Program-made: the position numbers and the translations under genes
NCBI GenBank assembly: GCA_017456805.1
Contig: JAFTIQ010000030.1
Coordinates: forward strand, 52,521 to 116,520
Source of the DNA: Lentisphaeria bacterium
GTDB lineage: Bacteria; Verrucomicrobiota; Lentisphaeria; Victivallales; UBA1829
Direction of reading: 5' to 3'
Length of the DNA: 64,000 nucleotides
Part shown: positions 24,378-33,405 of the stretch, one piece after another
Layout: each line of letters begins with the position of its first letter
Position numbering within the stretch: the stretch's first letter is position 1
Notes under the pieces: generated by a model
The model's database searches: none
Seen by the model: the letters and a program-made list of their open reading frames with translations, nothing else
Told to the model about the DNA's origin: nothing

Positions 24378-25952
24378 ATGGATTTCAGAGCAAGATTTGC
24401 CCCGTCCCCGACAGGACAGGTACACATTGGAAATATCAGAACCGCCATCTTCAACTGGCTGGAAGCAAGACACAATAAGGGAACATTCCTCCTCCGTATC
24501 GAAGATACTGACCTGGAACGCTCCACTCAGGATGCCATCAACAAACTCATGGAATGTATGGAGTGGCTCGGCATGGATTATGATGAAGTGCCGATGTACC
24601 AGACCGCTCAGGGAGAAAAACACAAGGCTTCCGCTCAGAAACTTCTGGAAAACAAAGAAGCATATCTGCTGGACCCCGCCGCAGAAAAATCTCCCGTCGT
24701 TTTCAAATTCCCTTACAAATGCGATGATTTCAAATTCATCCGTCAGTGCGGTGCCGCTGAACTGGCTCTCGCCCCGGATTCCAAAGTCTCTTTCAACCAG
24801 ACAGGAATCACATTCTTTACCGTAACCTCCAAGGGAAAAGTCGTTGACAACAATCAGACTCTTGCCGGATTCAAAGATCTGGAAATCGTTGATGCGGAAG
24901 GAAATACTCTTTACAAGCTGGACGATGCAAAATATGATGCACTTTCCGATGATCCCGGCAAAAAAGTGGAAGTGGAACATGCGGCAAAACTCAAATTCCA
25001 GCGCAGAGAAGTTTACTACAATGATCTGGTGAAAGGGGAACTCGCAAAACCCATCGACAGCATGAAAGACTTTATCATCGTGAGAACCGATGGCAGCCCC
25101 GTGTTCCATCTGGCAAACGTTTATGATGATATCGAACAGAGAGTCACCCATATCGTCCGCGGCGACGATCATGTGGAAAACACCTATAAACATCTGTTTC
25201 TGTTCAAATCTCTCGGTTATCCGGAACCCTCTTATGCGCACCTTCCCATGATCGTGAACCAGCAGGGCAAACCTTACAGCAAACGCGACGGCGATGCATT
25301 CGTGGGCGATTTCCGGGCAAAAGGATTCCTTGCGCAGGCATTGTTCAACTACCTCGCACTCCTCGGATGGTCCCCCGGAGATGACCGGGAAAAACTGAAC
25401 CGGGAAGAACTGATCGAAGCATTCTCCCTGGAACGCGCACTCCGTTCTCCCGCTCAGATGGATATGAAAAAACTCACCAATCTGAACGGACAGTATATCG
25501 CAGAGCTGCCCCATGAAGAATATATGAAATACGTTCTGGATTATCTTCCTGCAGAATTTGCCGGAAATCCGAAACTGGAAGCAGCTGCCAAACTTATGCA
25601 TTCCCGCGTGAAAACATTCGCAGATGTCGCCGGATGGAAGTACTTCTTCGTCAGCACAAACGAACTGGAATACGATCCGAAAGGCGTTCAGAAGTTCCTT
25701 TCCGGAGATACCTTCCGGAAGCCGCTGGAAGAACTTTCCGCAAAAATCGCGGCCTCCGACGGCAGTGCAGCTGCGGTGGAAGAAGCGATCCATGCAGTGG
25801 AAGAAGCCAACGGCATCAAACAGGGACACCTGAATCAGCCCCTGCGTGTTGCAGTCACGGGAACAACCGTCGGCGCCGGAATGTCTGAAACAGTGGAAGT
25901 TCTCGGCAAGAAAGAAACCTGTGCCAGAATCGCCCGCGCGCTCAGCCTGTAA
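24378..25952 (+). CDS. gltX: Glutamyl-tRNA synthetase with atypical insert
   Basis: 524 residues from the ATG at 24378. Class I signatures: HIGN at 16-19 and SKRDG at 301-305 (the KMSKS equivalent). EDTDLERS and the RGDDHVENT block are also typical of GluRS. E. coli GltX has a zinc-binding cysteine peptide after the AYxC region. Here this is missing, and about 110 residues (roughly 101-210) of unrelated sequence stand in its place before the conserved DFIIVRTDGSP. The enzyme charges tRNA-Glu and possibly tRNA-Gln; no separate GlnRS gene is seen here. Confidence 0.93.
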   Translation: MDFRARFAPSPTGQVHIGNIRTAIFNWLEARHNKGTFLLRIEDTDLERSTQDAINKLMECMEWLGMDYDEVPMYQTAQGEKHKASAQKLLENKEAYLLDPAAEKSPVVFKFPYKCDDFKFIRQCGAAELALAPDSKVSFNQTGITFFTVTSKGKVVDNNQTLAGFKDLEIVDAEGNTLYKLDDAKYDALSDDPGKKVEVEHAAKLKFQRREVYYNDLVKGELAKPIDSMKDFIIVRTDGSPVFHLANVYDDIEQRVTHIVRGDDHVENTYKHLFLFKSLGYPEPSYAHLPMIVNQQGKPYSKRDGDAFVGDFRAKGFLAQALFNYLALLGWSPGDDREKLNREELIEAFSLERALRSPAQMDMKKLTNLNGQYIAELPHEEYMKYVLDYLPAEFAGNPKLEAAAKLMHSRVKTFADVAGWKYFFVSTNELEYDPKGVQKFLSGDTFRKPLEELSAKIAASDGSAAAVEEAIHAVEEANGIKQGHLNQPLRVAVTGTTVGAGMSETVEVLGKKETCARIARALSL

Positions 25953-25969
25953 ATCAAGGAGCCGTTTTC

Positions 25970-26581
25970 ATGGCAAAAGAGAAAAAAGAATTGACCATGC
26001 GGATTATCGGGGATCCCGTTCTGCATCAGGTTGCAAAACCAGTGGAAAAGATCGACGATGCTCTCGTGGATCTGGCGGAACGGATGCTCCATCTGATGTA
26101 TGAAACCAACGGGGTCGGGCTTGCAGCACCTCAGGTGGGAAAATCCATCCGCATGTTTGTGCTGGATGTGGAACAGCCGGAAGATGAAGATGGACACCCG
26201 ATCCCTGTGAGCTCTCCCGGAGAGATCCAGCTTCTGCCCCAGATGCCGATGGCATTCATCAATCCGGAAGTGACACCTGTCGGAACCGAAGAATCGGTGT
26301 TTGAAGAAGGATGTCTGAGCGTTCCGAAACTCTATGCAGCAGTGAAACGTCCGACGACGATCATGCTGAAAGCGACTTTGCTGAACGGCAAAGAGATCTG
26401 CATGGAATGCGGCGGTTTTCTTGCCCGGGCGATCCAGCATGAAAATGACCATCTTGACGGAATCGTCTATGTCCAGAAACTGGAAGATGAGCCTTTGGAA
26501 AGCATTGCCAAAGGATTGGAAAAGATTCTGAAAAAGAACGGGAAATCAAATTATAAATTGAAAAGGCTGAACAAGGTATGA
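25970..26581 (+). CDS. def: Peptide deformylase
   Basis: 203 residues. The three motifs are GVGLAAPQ near residue 48, EEGCLS with the metal ligand C115, and HENDH at 157-161. The enzyme removes the formyl group from nascent N-terminal methionine, using iron or zinc. It carries a long insertion between motifs I and II, near residues 70-100. Starts behind AAGGAG, 17 bases after gltX, and overlaps the next gene by four bases. Confidence 0.95.
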   Translation: MAKEKKELTMRIIGDPVLHQVAKPVEKIDDALVDLAERMLHLMYETNGVGLAAPQVGKSIRMFVLDVEQPEDEDGHPIPVSSPGEIQLLPQMPMAFINPEVTPVGTEESVFEEGCLSVPKLYAAVKRPTTIMLKATLLNGKEICMECGGFLARAIQHENDHLDGIVYVQKLEDEPLESIAKGLEKILKKNGKSNYKLKRLNKV

Positions 26582-27510
26582 TGTTTTTGAGGTCAGTGGG
26601 AGCGGTGTTCCGCGGAGTTTCTTCTTATCCGGAATTTTCCAAACGGAGTCCGTTCCGTGCCTTGCTGCACCTCCTTTTGTTCTGCTTTTTGCTCTCTCTC
26701 ATCTGCAGCGGGATCCAGCTCTATTCCATTGGAAAGAATCTGGATATCTGCGCAGCCGGGATCGCAAAACAGATGGGATCGCTCCAGGTTTCAGAACAGG
26801 GCATGTTTCCGGAAAAGGGCAGCGATGAATCCTTTACATTTCTTCTGCCCGGGAATCTCCGGCTGGATTATATCACTCCGGAAAATCTTTCACAAGTCCG
26901 GGAAATGGGCAGCTGGAAACAATCCATGGGGATCATCTGGGTCCGGTGCGGCTTCCTGATCTGGATGCGTCCGGATTCTTCCAGAGAGCTCTGGTATATG
27001 GGCAATCTTCCGATCCCGGACATGAATCAGGCGGTCAAGCTGATGCCGAAACCGCAGATGATGCTGAAACCCGTTGACTTGCAAAACATAGAAACCGTTC
27101 TCCGGGAATATCAGGCGAAACCGAAATTGGAATTCGGGAAACCGAAGACGGAAAAATATGAATTTGCGGCGATATCCCAAAGTCTGAAGAAATATATCTA
27201 CGCATCTCTGATCCTCCGGAGCTGGCTCGGCAACTTTTTTCTGACTCTGGTTTTGATTTTGATGTTTGCCGGCATGCAGTCTCTCTGGCGCGCGCCGGGA
27301 TTGGAACAGTTGAAATTCGGCGGGACGGTTTCTCTTTTGAGTTACGCGGCGTTTCCTGCTGTTTCCGCCCAGATGATTCTGGAAAGTTTTTCCTTTTATC
27401 TTCTGGCAGAAATACTGTTTTTTGTATTGTTTTTTATCTATCAGCTGATGGCGTTCAATGAAGTACGCCGTGCGGTATCCGGGGAACGTCCGCCGGATGC
27501 CGGGTGCTGA
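26578..27510 (+). CDS. Integral membrane protein, unknown (DUF1189-like layout)
   Basis: 310 residues. One N-terminal membrane helix (ALLHLLLFCFLLSLICSG) is followed by an extracytoplasmic domain of about 160 residues and three or four helices at the C-terminus (LGNFFLTLVLILMFAGM, VSLLSYAAFPAV, LLAEILFFVLFFIY). This one-plus-several layout recalls DUF1189 proteins, but I cannot confirm it without a search. It overlaps def by four bases and shares its operon. Function unknown. Confidence 0.65.
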   Translation: MMFLRSVGAVFRGVSSYPEFSKRSPFRALLHLLLFCFLLSLICSGIQLYSIGKNLDICAAGIAKQMGSLQVSEQGMFPEKGSDESFTFLLPGNLRLDYITPENLSQVREMGSWKQSMGIIWVRCGFLIWMRPDSSRELWYMGNLPIPDMNQAVKLMPKPQMMLKPVDLQNIETVLREYQAKPKLEFGKPKTEKYEFAAISQSLKKYIYASLILRSWLGNFFLTLVLILMFAGMQSLWRAPGLEQLKFGGTVSLLSYAAFPAVSAQMILESFSFYLLAEILFFVLFFIYQLMAFNEVRRAVSGERPPDAGC

Positions 27511-27533
27511 ATTCAAGAATGGAGAATCTGACA

Positions 27534-28256
27534 ATGAAAAATCCAGGTGATGAATTCCGGGTACAGAATTATTATCCGACCTTTTCAGATTGTTCTCTGC
27601 CGGCGCATTTTGTGATGCTGGAACCGGAAGAGACCGCTGCCCTTGCGGCCGGTGAAACGGAAGGTCCCGTTGTAGAAGGAGTGATCCGGCGGATCAGTGA
27701 AGCGATGAGCCACTTCTTCCGGAAACGCTTTATTTCTGTTGATTTCTGTGCTCCGACGGATTGTCCGCGGTATCTTTCCTCCAAGCACGGCTCCGTTGCT
27801 TCTGCGGAAAGCGGATGGTATTCTCTTGTTACAAGTCCGAAAATCCGGGAAATGGCAGCAGCCGGATTGGTCCAGTGTATCTGTGTCCGCGGATTCCGGA
27901 CGTTTGATGTCCCCAGAGAGTTCCGTCTGTTTGTCAAGGATGGAAAACTGGTTGCCATGAGTCAGCGTTTCCTGATCCGGCATTTCCGGAGATTGGAAAA
28001 ACGGACAGAGGAATATTGGGAGATCGCCAGCAAATTTTTTGATTCCATTCAAGCGAAACTCCCTGTTTCCGATCTTGCCATCGATATCTATGTGACCAGC
28101 CGGAAAAAGGTGATCATGCTTGACCTGAACCCCTGGGGCGAACCTACGGATCCGCTGATGATGGGTTCCTGGACAAGGGATCTTTCCACTCCGCTTGGAT
28201 GTCTGATCGTTCCGCCCCCGCATACCATTTCCGGAGATATCAACGTTTCTTTCTGA
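27534..28256 (+). CDS. D123/CDC123-family ATP-grasp-like protein
   Basis: 240 residues from the ATG at 27534 behind GGAG; two earlier in-frame starts (27504, 27519) are less likely. The central EFRLFVKDGKLVAMSQRF and the C-terminal DIYVTSRKKVIMLDLNPWG with the following TDPL element match the D123 family. Its eukaryotic member CDC123 is an ATP-grasp-fold protein that helps assemble initiation factor eIF2. Bacterial members are known but poorly understood. The Asp and Asn near the end (LDLNPWG) fit the metal/ATP site. Its neighbours give no clear role. Confidence 0.75.
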   Translation: MKNPGDEFRVQNYYPTFSDCSLPAHFVMLEPEETAALAAGETEGPVVEGVIRRISEAMSHFFRKRFISVDFCAPTDCPRYLSSKHGSVASAESGWYSLVTSPKIREMAAAGLVQCICVRGFRTFDVPREFRLFVKDGKLVAMSQRFLIRHFRRLEKRTEEYWEIASKFFDSIQAKLPVSDLAIDIYVTSRKKVIMLDLNPWGEPTDPLMMGSWTRDLSTPLGCLIVPPPHTISGDINVSF

Positions 28257-28266
28257 AGAGGAATTT

Positions 28267-29199
28267 ATGAAAAAAATTCTCATTTGCGGATTGAATCCGG
28301 CGTGGCAGAAAACACTCTCGTTTTCCACTCTTCACCTGGATGAAGTCAACAGAGCGGATTCGATTTCCATGATCGCTTCCGGGAAGGGAATCAATTTTGC
28401 CAGAGCTGTCAGAATCTGGGAAAAAGCGGTTCCATCGGTCCTTCATCCGCTCGGCGGCGTGACTGGAAAACAGATCATGGAATCCCTTGCAGAGGAAGGG
28501 ATCTCCGCAACCTCTGTGACAACAGAAGCCGCCACCCGGACTTGCTGTACTTTGATGAACAATGCCGATGATACAGCGACAGAGATTATTGAACCAAGCG
28601 GAACGATCTCTCCGGAAGAATATGAGAAGCTGATGACTGTTGCGGCGATGGAAATTGCCTCTGCCGATGCTCTTGCGATCTGCGGAACGTATCCGCCGGG
28701 AATCCCGGAACATTGCTATGCTGATCTCATTTCTCTTGCCGCAAAGGAAAAAAAACCGGTTCTGCTGGATGCCTGCAAAGGACTCGGCAACGCCCTGAAC
28801 TCCGGGGTCACGATCCTGAAGATCAACCGGGGAGAATTGAAAAATATGACCGGCGAAGAGACTGTGGAAGCGGGGATCCGGAAATGTCTGGAACAATATC
28901 CGCTGGAAGCTGCCGCAATCACTGCCGGAAAAGATTGTGCCTATCTGGGAACCCGGGAAGAAATTACCCGAATTACTGTTCCGGTGATTGAAAATGCAGT
29001 GAACCCCATCGGGGCAGGAGATACCTGTTCCGGGGTATTCTTTTCAGAATTTCTTGCCGGAACAGGACTTGCGGAAGCCTTTGCCTGCGGACTTTGCGCC
29101 GCGACTGCAAGCTGTATGACCGGTACCCCGGCTTTGTTTGATAAAGAGAATGCATTACATCTGAAGAACTCAATTGAATTTTTGAAAGTGAAAGGATAA
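28267..29199 (+). CDS. PfkB-family sugar kinase (1-phosphofructokinase-like)
   Basis: 310 residues. N-terminal ILICGLNPAWQKTL and GKGINFARAVR (GG-type substrate motif), and the C-terminal NPIGAGDTCSGVF with the catalytic Asp, define PfkB kinases. The NPAxxxT beginning and ASGKGINFAR fit the FruK/LacC group, which phosphorylates hexose monophosphates. No PTS gene is next to it, so the substrate is not fixed. Behind GAAGAGG, 10 bases after the D123 gene, so co-transcribed. Confidence 0.87.
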   Translation: MKKILICGLNPAWQKTLSFSTLHLDEVNRADSISMIASGKGINFARAVRIWEKAVPSVLHPLGGVTGKQIMESLAEEGISATSVTTEAATRTCCTLMNNADDTATEIIEPSGTISPEEYEKLMTVAAMEIASADALAICGTYPPGIPEHCYADLISLAAKEKKPVLLDACKGLGNALNSGVTILKINRGELKNMTGEETVEAGIRKCLEQYPLEAAAITAGKDCAYLGTREEITRITVPVIENAVNPIGAGDTCSGVFFSEFLAGTGLAEAFACGLCAATASCMTGTPALFDKENALHLKNSIEFLKVKG

Positions 29200-29200
29200 C

Positions 29201-30292
29201 ATGATGAATCCCCCGCCTGTCCCCCCTTCCGCGCCCCGGGTCGCAACTCCTGCTCAACCGAATCTTCCCTATCCTGCTCCATTCCAGAAACGTTCCGGGA
29301 AAGGAGCTTTTATCGGAGGTTTGTGCCTTGGAATCGGGCTTACTTTATTCCTTTTCATCTATCTTGGACTTGCCTCGGAACATTCCAGTGAACTGGATTT
29401 GAGTTCTGAAATTTCCAGCAAACTTCTGGCTGGTTTTGAACAGAGTTCATCGGATTATATTGCGGTAATCCCTGTTCACGGGGTGATCATGTACGGGGAG
29501 AATCAGAACGGGATCGTAACTCCGGATCTGTTCAGTGCCATGATGGACAAGGCGGAAAAGGATTCCAATGTCAAAGCGGTGATCATCAGCATCGATTCTC
29601 CCGGAGGGGAAGTCAATGCGGCGGACGCCATCTACAAACGGATCCTTGCATTCCGGAAAAAGAAAAATGTGCCCGTCATTGCCCTGATGCGCACCATTGC
29701 AGCGAGCGGCGGATATTACGTTGCGGCAGGCTGCGACAAGATCATTGCCGGAGAAATGACTCTGACCGGAAGTATCGGGGTGATCATTTCCAGTTACAAT
29801 GTGACGGGGCTTCTGGATATGATCGGGGTCAAAGGGGAAGTTTACAAGTCCGGCGCTCTGAAAGATATGCTGAGTCCGACAAAAGTCCGGACTCCGGAAG
29901 AACAGGCCGTGATCCAGGAACTTGTGAAAGACAGCTATCTGAAATTTGCCGGAATCGTTGCCAAAAGCAGAAATATTCCGCTGCAAAAGATCACCGAAGG
30001 ACCGATTGGCGACGGACGCGTTTACCACGGAAAGAAAGCATTGGAATATGGTGTGATTGACAAGCTCGGCGATATGGAAACGGCTGTTGAGCTCTGTAAA
30101 GAGATGAGCGGAGCAGGGCAGGATCTTTCTGTCAAGCAGTATGTCAGAGAATTGACTTTCTCAGATATCTTCTTCAGTTCAGAAAGCATCTTCCGGAACG
30201 GCGGAACAGATGTCAAAGTCTCTCTTCCGGGCACCACTCCTTCTGTTGAACTTCAGCCCGGACGTCTTTATTTTCTGCCTGCCGGACTTTGA
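29201..30292 (+). CDS. sppA: Signal peptide peptidase SppA, short form
   Basis: 363 residues. A Pro-rich cytoplasmic N-terminus precedes one membrane helix (GAFIGGLCLGIGLTLFLFIY). The S49 peptidase domain follows with the nucleophile S169 in AASGGYY and general base K221 in SGALKDMLSP, spaced as in short SppA. It degrades cleaved signal peptides in the membrane. It follows the kinase directly and overlaps the next gene by one base (TGATG). Confidence 0.9.
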   Translation: MMNPPPVPPSAPRVATPAQPNLPYPAPFQKRSGKGAFIGGLCLGIGLTLFLFIYLGLASEHSSELDLSSEISSKLLAGFEQSSSDYIAVIPVHGVIMYGENQNGIVTPDLFSAMMDKAEKDSNVKAVIISIDSPGGEVNAADAIYKRILAFRKKKNVPVIALMRTIAASGGYYVAAGCDKIIAGEMTLTGSIGVIISSYNVTGLLDMIGVKGEVYKSGALKDMLSPTKVRTPEEQAVIQELVKDSYLKFAGIVAKSRNIPLQKITEGPIGDGRVYHGKKALEYGVIDKLGDMETAVELCKEMSGAGQDLSVKQYVRELTFSDIFFSSESIFRNGGTDVKVSLPGTTPSVELQPGRLYFLPAGL

Positions 30293-31197
30293 TGAACCGC
30301 TTCCGGAAAGAGGAAATCGCTGCGGCATCTGTTGACTTTTCAGTTCCGCCGACACCATTTTCATGGTCTGTTTCCCGGCACCTTCTGTTCCGACGGTGCC
30401 GGAGAGCATATTTCCTGCATTACTATCTTGCCCAGGGCGGCTGGGATCCTTATGCAGATCCGCTCCTGCGTTTTACCTGGACCGCAAAAAAGACTCTGCT
30501 GTTTCATGAATGGGTGGAACATCATCTGGAAGAGATTCTGCGGAGATCCTTTGATACCTTGCGCAATGTTCCTTTTCCCTTCCGGAAACGGATGCTCGGC
30601 ACAAAATTTCAAAAAGAGCTGATTGCATTGCGGGAGGTCTGGCGCAGCCGGGAAGGCTTTTCCGGATCTCATGATCCGGCGAAGGCATTGAACGAGTTGA
30701 AAGATGCACTTGTTTCCTTTCTGTCATCGGAAAGCTGTGCAGCGATCACGCATGGGCAGAATCTAACGCTGTTCAACAAAGCTTTCAAGCCGTCATTTTC
30801 CTTCAACGGACTGGAACTCTGGTACAATCCGGGTTTGATCTGGCGGGAGGGCAGCATGCTGGCATCGTTCCGGATCCATCTGGAAAAGCCCTCTGCGGAA
30901 TTTATCAAAGCGGAATCAGATATGTTTGCTCTTTCCGCAAAGCTTCATACCGGAACAAAAGAAACCCTTTCGATCTTCCGTTACCGCAGTAATCTCGAAT
31001 GGAAAGAGATCCAATCTGCCGGGAATGCGGAATCTGCGGAACGGCGGATCTGCAAAGATGCGGAAGAGATGCAGGAACTTGCCTCCGGGGAATCCGTAAA
31101 CATGCTTGATTTCCCGGTTTGTACGGAGAAGCACTGTTCTTCCTGCCGATTTGCCGGGGTTTGTGCCGCAATTACAGAACAGTTCGGTGAAATTTGA
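30292..31197 (+). CDS. PD-(D/E)XK nuclease-like protein with Cys cluster, catalytic site seemingly lost
   Basis: 301 residues from the ATG in TGATG. The N-terminal WSVSRHLLFRRCRRAYFLHYYL is the typical opening of the RecB/Cas4-type PD-(D/E)XK superfamily, including its first cysteine. The C-terminus has CTEKHCSSCRFAGVC, the other cysteines of a [4Fe-4S] cluster. The middle, where an active enzyme would show D and then DWKTG-like residues, reads WYNPGLIWREG...FRIHLEKP. The acidic and lysine residues seem to be missing. It may be a DNA- or RNA-binding relic. Family not certain. Confidence 0.6.
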   Translation: MNRFRKEEIAAASVDFSVPPTPFSWSVSRHLLFRRCRRAYFLHYYLAQGGWDPYADPLLRFTWTAKKTLLFHEWVEHHLEEILRRSFDTLRNVPFPFRKRMLGTKFQKELIALREVWRSREGFSGSHDPAKALNELKDALVSFLSSESCAAITHGQNLTLFNKAFKPSFSFNGLELWYNPGLIWREGSMLASFRIHLEKPSAEFIKAESDMFALSAKLHTGTKETLSIFRYRSNLEWKEIQSAGNAESAERRICKDAEEMQELASGESVNMLDFPVCTEKHCSSCRFAGVCAAITEQFGEI

Positions 31198-31207
31198 AGA
31201 ACTCTTC

Positions 31208-31236
31208 TTGAAAAACACTTGAAATGGGTGTACATT
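31208..31236 (+). promoter_or_regulatory. Predicted promoter of lysS
   Basis: TTGAAA (31208-31213), 17 bases, TACATT (31231-31236). A second TTGAAA at 31219-31224 could pair with a -10 near 31242-31247. Confidence 0.5.
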
Positions 31237-31274
31237 ACCTGATGATAAAATAACTATATTTAGGAGATATTGAA

Positions 31275-32774
31275 ATGTCTGAACAGAAGAATCAGCCGGA
31301 ACAGATTCAGGAAGTCAAGCCTGAAGTCATTTTTGAGCAGAGAAAAGCAAAAATCACAGAATTTGAATCTGCCGGATTGAAACCCTATGGCACCCGTTAT
31401 GACGGTGCGATCCCCACCGCAGAAGCAAAGAAACTTTATGTGGAAGAATCTGAAACCCAGGCAAAAGTGAACGTTGCCGGCCGTATGACCGCATTCCGCG
31501 CTATGGGCAAAGCTGTTTTTGCAGATGTCAAAGATTCCTCCGGAAGAATTCAGCTCTACGTTTCCAGAGATGCTGTCGGAGAAGAATTTTTCAAACTTTT
31601 CAAGAAATTCGATATCGGCGATATCATCGGTGTGGAAGGGGAACTTTTCAAGACCCGTACCGGTGAAATCACCATCAAAGCAGAAAAATGCACCCTGCTC
31701 TCCAAATCTCTGAGAACCCTTCCGGAAAAATACCATGGTCTCGTGGACCAGGAACAGAGATACCGTCAGCGTTATCTTGACCTGATCATGAGCGATGAAA
31801 GCAAAGATGTCTTCAAAAAACGGTTTGCCATCATTCGTGAGATCCGCAGATTCCTGGAATCCAAGGGATTCATGGAAGTGGAAACCCCCATGCTTCAGAA
31901 CATCTCCGGCGGCGCAAATGCCCGCCCGTTCATCACACGTTATGAAGCCCTCAACAGCGATATGTATATGCGTATTGCTCCCGAACTGTTCCTGAAACGC
32001 CTCCTCGTCGGCGGATTCGAAAAGGTCTTCGAACTGAACCGCAACTTCCGTAATGAGGGAGTCGACCGCAGACACAGTCCGGAATTTACCATGATCGAAA
32101 TTTATCAGGCATACGGAAACTGCGAAGTCATGATGGATCTGATCGAAGAAATGGTCACCACCGTGGCAATGAAGGTCAACGGAACATTGGAAACCACAAT
32201 GCCCAACGGAACCGTCATCAACCTGCAGCGTCCCTGGAGACGTGCCACCTACCGCGATCTGGTCAAAGAAAAAGCCGGTAATGACTGGTTCGAACTTTCC
32301 CGTGATGAAAAAGCAGCCCGCGCCAAGGAAATGGGAGCCGTCATTCTGGATGACTTCAATGATCTGGAAATCACCCATGAAGTTTATGAAAAACTCATCG
32401 AACATACCCTGATCCAGCCCACATTCGTGCTGAGAATGCCCGAATATCTGGTTCCGCTGGCAAAGAAATGCGAAGATGATCCCACCGTGGTGGATGTCTT
32501 CGAACTGGAAATCAACGGTCAGGAAGTCTCCCCCGGATATTCCGAACTGAACGACCCCATCGAACAGCGCAAACGGTTCCTGGAACAGGCAAAACTCAAC
32601 GACCGCGAAGGCGAACTCCAGAAGACCATCGACGAAGACTTCCTTTGTGCGATGGAATACGGTATGCCTCCTGCCGGCGGTATGGGGATCGGAATCGACC
32701 GTCTGGTCATGCTTCTGACCGGAAGAGATTCCATCCGCGATGTGATCCTTTTCCCCCACCTCAGAGGAAAATAA
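31275..32774 (+). CDS. lysS: Lysyl-tRNA synthetase, class II
   Basis: 499 residues. The N-terminal OB domain (KVNVAGRMTAFRAMGKAVFADVKD) is followed by the class II core with motif 1 near FLESKGFMEVETPML, motif 2 FELNRNFRNEGVDRRHSPEFT, and motif 3 GMGIGIDRLVMLLT. These are standard LysRS-II features. It charges tRNA-Lys. A strong AGGAG site precedes the start, and a canonical terminator follows, so lysS is probably monocistronic. Confidence 0.97.
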   Translation: MSEQKNQPEQIQEVKPEVIFEQRKAKITEFESAGLKPYGTRYDGAIPTAEAKKLYVEESETQAKVNVAGRMTAFRAMGKAVFADVKDSSGRIQLYVSRDAVGEEFFKLFKKFDIGDIIGVEGELFKTRTGEITIKAEKCTLLSKSLRTLPEKYHGLVDQEQRYRQRYLDLIMSDESKDVFKKRFAIIREIRRFLESKGFMEVETPMLQNISGGANARPFITRYEALNSDMYMRIAPELFLKRLLVGGFEKVFELNRNFRNEGVDRRHSPEFTMIEIYQAYGNCEVMMDLIEEMVTTVAMKVNGTLETTMPNGTVINLQRPWRRATYRDLVKEKAGNDWFELSRDEKAARAKEMGAVILDDFNDLEITHEVYEKLIEHTLIQPTFVLRMPEYLVPLAKKCEDDPTVVDVFELEINGQEVSPGYSELNDPIEQRKRFLEQAKLNDREGELQKTIDEDFLCAMEYGMPPAGGMGIGIDRLVMLLTGRDSIRDVILFPHLRGK

Positions 32775-32809
32775 GCATCGTTTGAAATCGTCTCATCCGA
32801 TTGATTCAG

Positions 32810-32839
32810 GGGATTGCCCGGCGGCAATCCCTTTTTTTT
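32810..32839 (+). terminator. Rho-independent terminator of lysS
   Basis: GGGATTGCC (32810-32818), loop CGGC, GGCAATCCC (32823-32831), then eight T (32832-32839). Perfect 9-bp stem and long U-tract. Confidence 0.92.
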
Positions 32840-32872
32840 GCCCGGAAATCAGGATTCTGTACGATATTTCAG

Positions 32873-32900
32873 TTGAATTTCCTTCATTTTGTGCTATGTT
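32873..32900 (+). promoter_or_regulatory. Predicted promoter of the uvrA-nfo gene cluster
   Basis: TTGAAT (32873-32878), 16 bases, TATGTT (32895-32900), downstream of the lysS terminator and 28 bases before the next start. Confidence 0.5.
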
Positions 32901-32927
32901 TTCCGTGAACAACGAAAGGAAAAAAAT

Positions 32928-33401
32928 ATGGGTATGTTTAATGATTTTGCATTCGCTGCCGTGGATACTTTTTTGAAAACGGAAATCCAGAAACTGATCG
33001 ATCAGTGGGTCTCGGAAAACGCGCTCGCTCAACTGCTCGGCATGATCCCCAACTGCGGACGCCCCCTGCCAATGCCCGTCAAAGGAACCCTTCAGGCAGA
33101 ATTGACCGGAATTGAAATCGATTACACCGGAACCGCCATGCGGAAAACCCAGGATCGTACCGTAAAAATGAACGATCAGAAAAAAGAGCTCCCCTTCGAA
33201 CGGATCCTCCCTGCAAAAAAATTCGATAAGGTTTTTGAAAATCTCGTGGAAAAAGATCCCATCTGCGGAAACGTTTCTCTGGAAACAGATGTCGAAATCG
33301 GAGGAATCGGAATCAGTGAAGGAATGGGCGGAATCCGTGCGGAAATCAACGGAATTAAATTCCATGCCTCACTGAAACTGACCTTCAATCAGAAAGGATA
33401 A
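32928..33401 (+). CDS. Conserved-looking hypothetical protein
   Basis: 157 residues from the ATG at 32928 behind GAAAGGA. Not recognised. The first 40 residues are helical; the rest alternates short strands with many Gly and Ile (VEIGGIGISEGMGGIRAEING). No signal peptide or membrane helix. It is five bases upstream of the solute-binding protein gene and is probably the first gene of that operon. Confidence 0.65.
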   Translation: MGMFNDFAFAAVDTFLKTEIQKLIDQWVSENALAQLLGMIPNCGRPLPMPVKGTLQAELTGIEIDYTGTAMRKTQDRTVKMNDQKKELPFERILPAKKFDKVFENLVEKDPICGNVSLETDVEIGGIGISEGMGGIRAEINGIKFHASLKLTFNQKG

Positions 33402-33405
33402 CTCC

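Noticed and set aside
24201..25829. A 542-codon open frame antisense to gltX
   Set aside because: Same reason; the sense strand carries a complete GltX with all class I motifs.
31260..32759. A 499-codon open frame antisense to lysS
   Set aside because: It lies almost exactly opposite a well-conserved gene, has no family features and is Phe/His-rich, as expected from the complement of Glu/Lys codons. It is a codon-usage shadow.
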